DNA of 64,000 bases. Source: Dysidea avara. Lineage: Eukaryota > Porifera > Demospongiae > Dictyoceratida > Dysideidae. Each line of letters begins with the position of its first letter. Within the stretch, counting starts at the first letter, position 1. The translations under genes and the position numbers were made by a program. The stretch is from assembly GCF_963678975.1 (NCBI RefSeq), contig NC_089285.1:3942531-4006530 (forward strand), given 5' to 3'. The notes beneath the pieces were generated by a model that saw only the letters and a program-made list of their open reading frames with translations, searched no databases and was not told the origin of the DNA. Below are positions 55,226 to 64,000 of this stretch, one piece after another.

Positions 55226-55672
55226 CTATCCTAAACTTGCTAATTCTTCAGGCTTGCGTGGTAATAGATCTTCTATTCCAGTTGTAGCTGTTAAATGCTT
55301 GCTAACAACTGAAGAGTGGGCTGTGGCGACAAAAAGTTTTATTCTCTTTGGGTCTAGCTCTACAAGCACCACAGGTTTAGATGGGTGCAACTGGCAGTAT
55401 AGTGCATTATAACAAAGCTGACACAATGCAATTGGAGTATCTGATGTACTTACCCCTAACTGCTTCTCAAGCTCTGCAAATGCATGTTTGGTGAGTTTTT
55501 CTGTAAATGGCTCATTACATTTCAGGTTACTACACTTTCCAACAGGTGTTGGCATTTTAAATTTCTTCCACTTTGGTATGAAGTGGGGGTCGTTGTGTTG
55601 TCTTTGAGCTTCTATGAATTGGGACCTACATATGGAGCTGCTATCAATAGGGGGTGAGTCTAAGTGGAACAA
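55226..55672 (-). CDS. Hypothetical Cys-containing ORF (148 residues), probably a 3' exon
   Basis: The ORF contains 'GKCSNLKCNEPF' and 'ALCQLCYNALY', two CxxC-like pairs that could bind zinc, plus basic 'IPKWKKFKMP'. It stops at 55226. Upstream minus-strand sequence (55673-55760) in another frame encodes 'CGSKEKR' and similar, so the real start may lie further up with a frameshift or intron. Not recognised. It lies just outside the hAT element and could be host or element-derived. Confidence 0.4.
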   Translation of the reverse strand: MFHLDSPPIDSSSICRSQFIEAQRQHNDPHFIPKWKKFKMPTPVGKCSNLKCNEPFTEKLTKHAFAELEKQLGVSTSDTPIALCQLCYNALYCQLHPSKPVVLVELDPKRIKLFVATAHSSVVSKHLTATTGIEDLLPRKPEELASLG

Positions 55673-55760
55673 GAGATTCTTTTCTTTGATCCCCAGTTGC
55701 CATATTGCATAATTCTCTTTTCCTTACTTCCACACAGAATACAGTTTTAGGGTGTTTCCT

Positions 55761-56402
55761 TGTTCAGAAGTATTGGTACTGTTCTAGACAACATCATCAG
55801 TGGAATTTGACGATCTATATATACCAACAGAGACCACAATTTTAAACAGCAATAATTCTCGGCATTGACAATTTTTTCTCTTTCAGAAGCACTTAGAACA
55901 AGGTACCTGTTTGAATTGTTAAGTTACCATCTATTAAGAATTTGTTTGATCAGGTTTTACAGGCTATCAGCTTTCTAACCTGTAAAGGTAAAAAGAACAT
56001 GCATGCAGCTAAATTACATCACATATAATAAATCAATAAATAATATTCTCAAAAACTACAATGCCTCAGACTTGTACTAATCTGGGATAGATTTGGCCTG
56101 TGAATGAAGGCACAAATGTGTAAGTACACAAGTTTGTGTGTGCTTGCTTACTGCATTACTGCACACGAATTAATCACTACAGACCTTGTAGTCAAATGTA
56201 CGTAGTAGTTACTTGGGCTTTGTTGAAAATAACTAACTAGAACAGATCCATGACCAAGTTTTTCGTCTACCTGACATTACATTCAGGAACACTATATCTG
56301 ACAATCATCCACAATTTTTAGTAGCTACATACATGTGTTAGAATCTATAAGTAATAATAATTTTTTAATGTAAAGAATAGTAATGGAAACAACTAATGTA
56401 AA
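55761..56402. other. Unassigned sequence
   Basis: Nothing recognised. Confidence 0.35.
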
Positions 56403-56680
56403 TAAATAAGTTAATGTAGAAATGGTCCAGTTATAATGACATCTAGTCTATGGTCCTGTCCACAACGGTACCCTTGTTGGTATTGACCCATTTTTTGACC
56501 CTTGTTGGTATATTTTGGGCCAAATCAAGGGTAATGGCTGTGGTATAATTATTAATCTTTGTCTGGAAGAGATTGGCCTTCTGATGCGGCACTCCATGCC
56601 AAAGAAAGCATTGTTGTTTAGGCCCAGTTCCTGCGTCATGTATTACACAGCAGTTATCATTCCCCATTACAGACTACATT
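56403..56680. repeat. Direct duplication D1, copy 1
   Basis: Shares with 57057-57330 'ccagttataatgacatct', 'cggtacccttgttggtattg', 'ttaatctttgt.tggaa' and 'cactcc.tgccaaagaaa'. The minus-strand ORF of 74 codons here is broken in copy 2, so it may be a decayed exon. Confidence 0.8.
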
Positions 56681-57056
56681 ATTGCGTCTAACCAATCTGA
56701 CAGGATTTGCAAACTATGATCCAGTGATATGCCTGAAAGTAAGGACTTAATTCCCCATCAAGCTATGCTGTAATACCATCTCTTGTTTCACTACTTTTTA
56801 TTCCATAGATCCCTACTTCATTTTTAAATTAACAATTTAAAAAAAAATACTATACAGACAATAGCAATATCGCGTATTGTATCGTTCTAAAACAATCATC
56901 ACTTGTGATCAAAGATTCAGTTAATTTTATGATCTTATTTTGGTTAAAGTATTTGAAGTAATTGTAAGTATTTAAATACATTAGGAAAATATTAAAATGC
57001 AATTTAATTACAGTTTCTAAACTACAAATACAATTACTCCTTATAACTCATAGGGT

Positions 57057-57330
57057 AAATAGTTAATGTAGAAAATATCCAGTTATAATGACATCTAAAC
57101 GATGGTCCTGACCACAGCGGTACCCTTGTTGGTATTGACCCATTGATACCTCATTTTGGGCCAGATCCAAGGTCATGGCTGTGGTGTAATTGTTAATCTT
57201 TGTTTGGAATAGATCGGCCTTTTAATGTGGCACTCCGTGCCAAAGAAAATGGTGTCTTCAGTACAGTTGAATCATGTACTACAAGGCAATTATTATTTCC
57301 AATTACAGAGAACATGATGGTATCTAGCCA
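57057..57330. repeat. Direct duplication D1, copy 2
   Basis: About 645 bp after copy 1, same orientation, with indels that break the open frame. Confidence 0.8.
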
Positions 57331-58258
57331 ATCTGATAGTATTTGTCTTCACTGCTTTCCCACAGGCTGCTTGTATACAATACTTCAGCAGTACTGTCAA
57401 GCACTACACTCATGCGAGTGCTTTCAAAGAGCATTTGCTTTCAAAGAGCGTTTTAGTTTCATCTACAGTCATGAAATTGTCTGTGCAGTTGACAGGATTC
57501 AGTATAGACACCATTTGCAAAAAAGTGTGAAGGCGTGTAGTACATTCCGTGCTTTCATGATGTAATCCGTGCACTACGGTGTAATCACGGAATTTTCAAT
57601 ATACAAAACTTTAAAAGTGTTTGTATGCATGTGCCAAGTGCCACACCAAAGTACAAAGGAAAATAGGCATTTGTGTAATCATTATTAAATTAAATTATGT
57701 GACCTTCTCAGCAAAAACCCGACTTGTTTGCACAAGCATGCGTATTGAGAAAATCTAAATTTAAAAATAATTCGTAAAATTACGCATGCTACAAAGAAAA
57801 CTATGCAAGTTTTTATGGGCCAGTACTTGAATAAGGAATAGTCAAATCAATTAAAACTATATACCATCTTATACGCCTGGTTATGGAGAGTTCGAAAATC
57901 TTTGTTTCGTTTTTCTAGCTCCAGCGGTATGCGTGTCATGTGCGTTTGTTTGCAATGCGGTAAACGTAAACAAGATTGTCATCGTTTCTTCTACCAAACT
58001 GCCTTCATATCCATATGCGAAAGTATCTACAGGGCTAATACAATAAAATGTACTGTAGAAAGGTGCAGAAATGGACGAGTGTTATCTTCAGAACAGGATC
58101 TGACTAAAATGTTTAAGTCAAAACCCATATAAAGGATTATCTGTAGTGACGTCACCATTGTAGATCCCTATTTGTATGATATTTACATAGCTATCTCTGG
58201 TTTTCCTGACTTACCTATCTCTTTCTTACACTGTATAACTACTATACAGTAAACAGTG
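57331..58258. other. Unassigned sequence
   Basis: A 76-codon ORF (57902-58132) with several Cys shows no recognisable motif and is not called. Confidence 0.35.
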
Positions 58259-58488
58259 CAGACTTGGGTCCAAATACATTGCATAGTATTTAATACAAAT
58301 ACTATAAATTTTTCAAATACAAATGCAATTGCAAATACTTTGGTCAGGACAGTATTTAAATACAAATACTTTCCATAGTATTTAAATACTTTAATTTCTC
58401 TAATTTAGTATCTATGCTGTACACTTACTCAACATTTGTATCGAATTGCAATTAAATACAAATACTAATGTAATTGAACCCAAGTCTG
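58259..58488. mobile_element. MITE with CAGACTTGGG ends, 230 bp
   Basis: Ends are 'cagacttgggtccaaatac' and 'attgaacccaagtctg'. The interior is 'aatacaaatact' repeats on both strands. A target duplication was not resolved. Confidence 0.7.
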
Positions 58489-59557
58489 TACTATCGTACT
58501 GTATAATGAACTCCCATTGAATATTGTACATACAATTGTAAAGCCACGACATACTCTTGTACAAAGGAGCCACTTAACTTTACTTAGTTACCACTTCTTT
58601 GCAACTTGTAACTAACTCACTGCCCGCGTTCCCAGTGCATGCGCAAGCAAGCATACAACACCAGCTTGTTTATAATAAATGTTGTAAATAAATGTAATTT
58701 GTGAATAGTTAAATGTAATTAAATGTCAGTTAGGGCACCCAAAAAATGGGCCAACTGTCACTGGTTTTAAGTGCAGAAAATGCTTTCCAGCATCTTCTAA
58801 GGAGGACCTCACTAGGATGCTATAGGAGCCTAGTGAGTGCCCCACTGCCTCACTCCAGCCAGCACACTCAGTTCTTAAACAATTTGTAAAAAATTGTCTC
58901 ATTTCCTGACTGAGGCTGTGGTATATTCCCCTAAAATAATGATAGTTTTATGTAAATATACAGGTAGATGTAAGTGCTAACTATAGAATCTATGGTGCTA
59001 ATAGATAGTACATGACACATGGATTGGAAATAATGTACCTGTATAAAAGATGACATCACCATTGCAGATTCCTATTTGTACTATATTACCTATACTGTAA
59101 CAAGGGTGGCTGTGTGCATTTCCAATCCATGTTTCATGTGTTATCTATGGTACCAACCTTTGTCTTTTTTCCCGCCCATTTGATGGGTCTACCCAAAAGG
59201 CCCGGTGTTTATGCTCAGTTGACACAGTCCTTTGGAAAAGGTCATCTAACCATTCATGTACTATGATGACCTTCTGCCTGTTAGTTACTGGTGCTGGTGC
59301 TACAGTATACAAAATTAATGACACACATTTCCTATACACTAGTATCTAAAAATAGTTTTTGCTATTGTTATAGTAGTGATGCATCATTATTGCTCTTTTT
59401 TACAGCAGTGGTTATAGTTACTGTTTCTTAGCTTTAGTGTAAAACTTCAAAACTAAAATACAAATATGTTATCTCAATCAGGAAGTCGCCATTACTGGCA
59501 GTGACCAGAGCCACACAAGCAATAGCCAAAAGACAAAATATCTATATTTTATATTCG
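58489..59557. other. Unassigned sequence
   Basis: 58981-59030 and 59110-59155 contain inverted 'catggattggaaat' and 'atttccaatccatg' words about 110 bp apart, perhaps a small element's ends. No gene recognised. Confidence 0.35.
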
Positions 59558-59613
59558 GAATGGCACATAATCATCTCGGGCTTCGCCCTCAGTGATTATC
59601 GTTCCATTCCTCA
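59558..59613. repeat. GC-loop palindrome
   Basis: 'ggaatgg.acataatcat' and 'atgattatcgttccattcc'-like arms surround 'ctcgggcttcgccctcag'. It is probably a short fold-back element. Confidence 0.7.
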
Positions 59614-59895
59614 GGTCTCTAAAATAACGAAGATACCTGGATTTATGCAATAATTCAATTAGCTCTTAGTGTTTAAATAGGAAACCAATAATTTTAATAC
59701 AAAATAGCTCATTATAACTAATAAGTTTTGATTAACTAAAGCAACACTGACAATAATGAAATATACCAGTTGACAATAGCCACTTGAGTGAATTAGGCAC
59801 AGTAAGGAGGTGTAATATATCTGTCATCAACAATGATTACTACTTCGGTCAGATTCATTTTTGCAAGAATTAATACTATACTGGTGATTCCTGAA
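59614..59895. other. Unassigned sequence
   Basis: Nothing recognised. Confidence 0.35.
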
Positions 59896-60127
59896 TATAT
59901 GTGTGAAAAGGGGTCTTCCACACACATCCAATTCTATGAACTTGGAAGACCATAACTTCGTGTTCAAAAAAGATACAAGCCGGACATTTTCACCATCCAT
60001 TAACCTATGATGGTGCACACAACTGACCAAATTTCAAAGCAATAACATATCCCAATCTGAAGTTATGAATTGTCAAAGTTAGTAAATTGGATGTGGAAGA
60101 CCCCTTTTCGCAAATCCAGTCACATAT
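59896..60127. mobile_element. TGTGACCGG MITE, copy 2
   Basis: Shares 'aaaaggggtcttccacacac' and 'tttcgcaaatcc' with copy 1. About 11 bases of the left end are deleted. Confidence 0.85.
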
Positions 60128-60635
60128 TGTGACACTTGAAGCCAGGCTGTGGGCTGCACTCTATTCAGGTTGTTCAGACTCTCAGTGTCAACCAATTGGC
60201 TATAGTAGATATTTAGGCTCATTTATAAATAATTACAGGCTTTGAAATATTTAATTTATGGTTATGCCTAACCAATGCTGCCAAGCTGTCATGAAAGAAA
60301 GATGAGTAGGTATCGATTACATGACATCAACTCTACTTGAAACTCTATTCTGAGCATACAAACACACACTTTCAGCCGGCCTTCGGCTGGCTGTGGGCGT
60401 GCACCTGGTTTAAAAATACTGTACCCCCATATAGCCACTATCCAAAAAAATTCTCATCCTCTTCACTTCAGCAGTAAGACCCCATGCAACCCACAGTATG
60501 CCAGCCTCTACATCTTTCACAACAAAATGATTAGAGATCCAAGAAAATTGTACAATTCTAAATTCATAGTTCAGCTATAGCTATCAATTCTTTTGCCACA
60601 ACAATCAGATGCGTGCTCAGTAGCTCAGTACTGAC
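60128..60635. other. Unassigned; contains a short hairpin
   Basis: 60372-60416 is a GC-rich palindrome ('cagccggccttcggctggct') related to the hairpin at 15699. Nothing else recognised. Confidence 0.4.
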
Positions 60636-60762
60636 ATGTGGGGCATGAAGCTCGGCGTGAAGGCCGTGAAATCTGGAGGATTCGTCGCTGCGGCTGGTGA
60701 CACACTAGGAACCACTTGGCCTTGTATAAGTCAGATCTCCATTTTCTGCTGGCCGCGACAAG
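60636..60762 (+). CDS. Possible GC-rich 5' exon
   Basis: ATG at 60636 starts MWGMKLGVKAVKSGGFVAAA and stays open to a donor 'caag|gtaaat', phase 1. GC is clearly higher than the flanks, which is unusual for this window. No family recognised and no downstream exon identified. Confidence 0.25.
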
Positions 60763-60876
60763 GTAAATGACTGCATGCACACAGCGAATTGGCTGAATTG
60801 GCTTACATAGTACAAATGCATGTAGCTCATACTACAGTGACTTACAATTTTGCATAGTACCTGCTAAGCATTGTAT

Positions 60877-61116
60877 TATGTGACTGGATTTGATAAAAAC
60901 CAGGCTTCCACACACATCCAGTTCTTCAACTGTAAAATAAGCCATCAGTATGCTATTTACCTACAATTTTCACACAAATTTTCATATCATTATGCAATAA
61001 CAGGTCAAAATTTCAAAGTGATAGCTTACTTCTGCATTGAGTTATGGTCCTTTATAATCACAAATCTGAATGTGTGTGGATCGAAGCCTGCATGGTTTTG
61101 TCAATCCGGTCACATT
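60877..61116. mobile_element. TGTGACCGG MITE, copy 3
   Basis: Diverged copy with 'tatgtgactggatttg' and 'caatccggtcaca' ends. Confidence 0.8.
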
Positions 61117-61578
61117 GCAATGATTGTATTTCATTAGTGAAAAAATTGGTATATTGAGCTACATGTCCCTGGGTGACATGGATTCCCCAGATCTTTCTTT
61201 GCACTAGCTATTATTATGTGATTGGATTTCAGAATATCAGATCTTCATGTCACATGTGAAATGCATAAAAATCTATATTTTGATGTGTCATCATTAATGC
61301 ACTTGTGTACCTGTTAAAGTATTTACAAAATTTGTTGTAATTCACACTGAAAAAACAAATGGGTGAAATCGACCTCACTGGGTCACTTTATCCAGGATTA
61401 ATGGAAGTAAAAAGACAGCTAAGCAGTTAAAATAGCTAACATGGGTAGTAATAAATAGTTTAGTTAATTGGTTGATTCTACCAACAGCATCACTGTTGAA
61501 TTAACCAGAGCGGTTAGTTTGACTATTACAGGTCATGTTATACTGTAATAGTCAAAGCGACAAAACAAAAGTCAATTT
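61117..61578. other. Unassigned sequence
   Basis: 61210-61260 begins 'tgtgattggatttcag', a possible half-copy of the TGTGACCGG MITE. Nothing else recognised. Confidence 0.35.
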
Positions 61579-61833
61579 GACAAGCGGATCTAGGATTTTG
61601 CTAAGGGGGGGGGGGGGGGCACACTGGTAGGGGTAGTTCCACAGTGTGCAAAGCACACTCGCGAAATGCGGAACATGAGCCCTCTGGGGGGGGTCTAGGG
61701 GCACCCCCCCCCCCAGGAAAATTTTGAAAAAATAGATCATGCCCAGATATGCAATTTTTTGAGCTGGTGCAATGGCAGCAAGGGAATTGCAACCCACATT
61801 AAAAGTCAATATCCAAAATCTATTTATACTCAC
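61579..61833. mobile_element. hAT end relic with G-runs
   Basis: Starts 'acaagcggatctaggatttt', continues through long G and C runs and 'cacactcgcgaaatgcgg', similar in layout to 7291-7450. It abuts the hAT pseudogene at 61834. Confidence 0.5.
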
Positions 61834-62790
61834 TGTGCAGCACATCGCTTAACTTATGCATTGTCAAGTGTTGTCCAATACGAGAAATCAGTAACATGAT
61901 GGACATTGCATATAGTGTTGTGAGATTCTTTAAATACTCACCAAAACGTCAGCACTTCTTTGAAGAATGTATTGATGCCTAATTGAGATTCTTTAAGTAC
62001 TCACCAAAACGTCAGCACTTCTTTGAAGAGTGTATTGATGCCTAGTTTAACACCACCACCACCAAAGAAAAGCATACATAATTAAAGGAACTATGTCGAA
62101 CAAGATGGGTTGAACAAAACATGACGCATTGGCTGTATTTCTAACCCTTATTATTATCTTTATTATTATTAACGTTTAATTGTCTGCGCATTAATTGTCT
62201 GCTTGGAAGGTATAGACCAAAATGATGGAAACCATTGGAACAGAGAGAGTCACAGTGATGCTTATTCTCTTTTTCCGTGGCGTTGAAAAGGTTTTCTTTT
62301 GTGGTTTCACTTCATAGAAGTTTTGGCCATACCAACAGAGAAGTTCTGGTCATAACAAAGCCAACTGTAAGATAGTTATAGTGATATCGCTAGAGTATAT
62401 TCCAAGTTGAGCAAGTGAAAAAACATGTAAAACAAAATCGGTACAAAATAGAAGATTTTCACACTTCAGTTTGCAGTGTTGCTAGAGAAATTGGTGTTGT
62501 AGAGGAAATGCCACGCATTGCATCACATCAACAACACAGACGTAATCCACCAGCTGCAACAATTAAAGAATATTACAGCCACACAATATCCATTCTTATG
62601 CTTGATCATTTAAACAGCCAGTTATAGGAGAGATTTTCAGACTCTTCCTCACATATCAGTGATTTTTTGAGCTTGCTACCTTCACCAGAGGGAATATTTC
62701 CATTGTACTTGAAATGAACAAAGATGATCTACCAGAAGAGTATGCTTTTGATATGGAAATTCAGGCTTGGAGATATTAACACAATTCCCA
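61834..62790 (+). pseudogene. hAT transposase pseudogene (ZMYM1/DUF4371-like)
   Basis: Broken pieces follow the order of the 51510 transposase core: 'CAAHRL', 'FFKYSPKRQHFFEECIDA' (compare 'FHNSPKRQRFLEH'), 'CRTRWVE' (compare 'CKTRWVERH'), then 62415-62627 with 'EIGVVEEMPRIASHQQHR' and 'ISILMLDHLNSQL' (compare 'ITIPLLDSSISEL'). Stops, frameshifts, a non-coding insertion (about 62150-62400) and a tandem duplication (61923-62043) inactivate it. It belongs to a different hAT lineage from the intact gene. Confidence 0.8.
61923..62043 (+). repeat. 61-bp tandem duplication inside hAT pseudogene
   Basis: 'gattctttaaatactcacca' through 'gtattgatgccta' is present twice. Each copy ends in a stop in the coding frame, so the duplication arose after or with inactivation. 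Confidence 0.9.
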
Positions 62791-63262
62791 AAGTTTTAGT
62801 GACAATTGTTTTCTGAATTGATGCAGGATGATCATACGGTGACTGGACTTTGCTTCTGAGTGCCTTGTCACGTCTCATATTCCAGCTCTACAGCTTTTTG
62901 AAGACGATTGATATGTGGGTATTTTTTGCATTCAATACAGGAGTAGCATCCCACTTCTTCATTTGTTTGCAAAATTTATGGTTATAGATTTGAACACCTT
63001 CCAAGATGAGCATTATAACACTCAAATTTTGATTGTGGAATTAGATATAGCTTATTCATGTAGCTTTGTGTCCTGGGTGAAAATCAAATCGCTGACATGG
63101 GTGATAAGACCAGTTTTCTCAGACTAGGTGACAATTCCTAAAAATATTGCATGTAGAATAATAGAAAACAACTAACCTAAACCCTTCTTGTCATCTTGGT
63201 GCCCTGTATTACCGATAGGCTGTACTCCAAGATATGATTCGTTTGTTCTTCACAACAAAGCC
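62791..63262. other. Unassigned sequence
   Basis: It may include further decayed hAT sequence, but nothing was definite. Confidence 0.35.
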
Positions 63263-63263
63263 A

Positions 63264-63322
63264 TCATGAGCTGGGAATACTGAGTGAGACTCATGTCATG
63301 AGCTGGGAATACTGAGTGAGAC
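63264..63322 (+). repeat. Tandem duplication of about 32 bp
   Basis: 'catgagctgggaatactgag' with 'tgagactc' occurs twice in direct tandem. Confidence 0.9.
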
Positions 63323-64000
63323 TCGCCTGTCACTGCATGTTTGAGTTGGCCATACTCAGGCTAGAAAAGCAAGCAGTAGCTCAGGAAGTAAATTTGCATT
63401 CCTTCACCGCATCGTCACTACTTGGATTTATTCGCTGAGAACCAGGAGCCTCTATATTTCCTGGGTCTCCCTGCTCATCGACTGGGTGAATCATGAAACA
63501 AGGAAGTGAGATCATTCAGTAAACGACTGTCCACATCACTCTCCATTGCCTCCATTTGCACGAATTATTGATGACATTGTAAGAACGTGTCACATTCAAC
63601 GTAATAAACTAGGCTAATAAATTATGCAAGATCTTAAAGGTTTCAGCTGGCGAACTACCCCTTTAATTAACCCTTTGAGACCCAGCTGTTAACCACACTA
63701 TTAAGTGTAAACCCAGATATTTTAATGAAATTCATGCAGATTTTTATAAAATTCATATTTCAGTAATGTTGTAATTAATCACAAATCTCATGTGATCCAG
63801 TGAATGCCCATAAAATAATCTATATTTTAAATTAGGGGAAAACCCAATTTTAAAGCCAACGTTTTAGAAATATATCTTACATTTATGGATTTTACGAACA
63901 GTTATTCATGATGCTGCAATGTTCCGTTGTTGTTTGCTGTACACAGTAAACATCAATTATCAAATTAACTTGTATGATTTCACATGCAAACTGCATATAA
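63323..64000. other. Unassigned sequence to window end
   Basis: No gene or repeat recognised. Confidence 0.35.

Noticed and set aside
58259..58488. 8-bp target duplication for the CAGACTTGGG MITE
   Set aside because: The flanking octamers (aaacagtg and tactatcg) do not match, so the superfamily was left open.

Overview
This is a eukaryotic, AT-rich window with GT..AG introns of about 50 bp to many kb and no operons. The coding fragments point to an early-branching animal, most likely a demosponge. They include Ig-like extracellular exons joined in phase 1, an NRF1-type DNA-binding domain, hAT and KDZ-type transposases and LINE relics. The species call is inference. Nearly all of the sequence is transposon or repeat.

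Layout. At 2.9-4.6 kb two secreted or membrane-protein genes lie head to head across a 229-bp gap: an Ig-domain gene on the minus strand and a small signal-peptide gene on the plus strand. At 5.77 kb a third signal-peptide exon starts on the plus strand. A chain of short exons (6315, 7104, 7217, 18147, 19798), all phase 1-1, leads to a partial Ig exon at 39489. I read this as one gene whose huge introns are packed with mobile DNA. Those introns hold hAT MITEs with perfect 8-bp target duplications (6389-6733, 7552-7911, 17471-18087), a roughly 0.7-1 kb interspersed repeat (here 'R1'; 8 copies in the window), LINE debris (11.1-11.8 kb) and two copies of a 'head plus 30-bp minisatellite' repeat (20.1-23.8 kb and 34.5-36.3 kb).

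The most striking object is at 24185-34508. Two identical 79-bp inverted ends are each followed by an inverted array of a 51-bp palindromic minisatellite. They enclose a divergent gene pair: an NRF1-like DNA-binding protein (minus, 2 exons) and a KDZ/HMGXB3-like transposase (plus, 2 exons, broken by one frameshift). The pair is flanked by a second, older inverted repeat. I propose a roughly 10-kb transposon that carries its own NRF1-type protein, with the palindromic arrays as candidate binding sites.

The right third (40-64 kb) holds a degraded LINE reverse transcriptase (45.3-46.2 kb), several inverted-repeat elements and an intact 920-residue hAT transposase inside 16-bp inverted ends (51413-55016). 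It also holds a small Cys-containing ORF, duplicated non-coding blocks, TA-flanked MITEs and a hAT pseudogene (61.8-62.8 kb). No tRNA, rRNA or CRISPR was seen.
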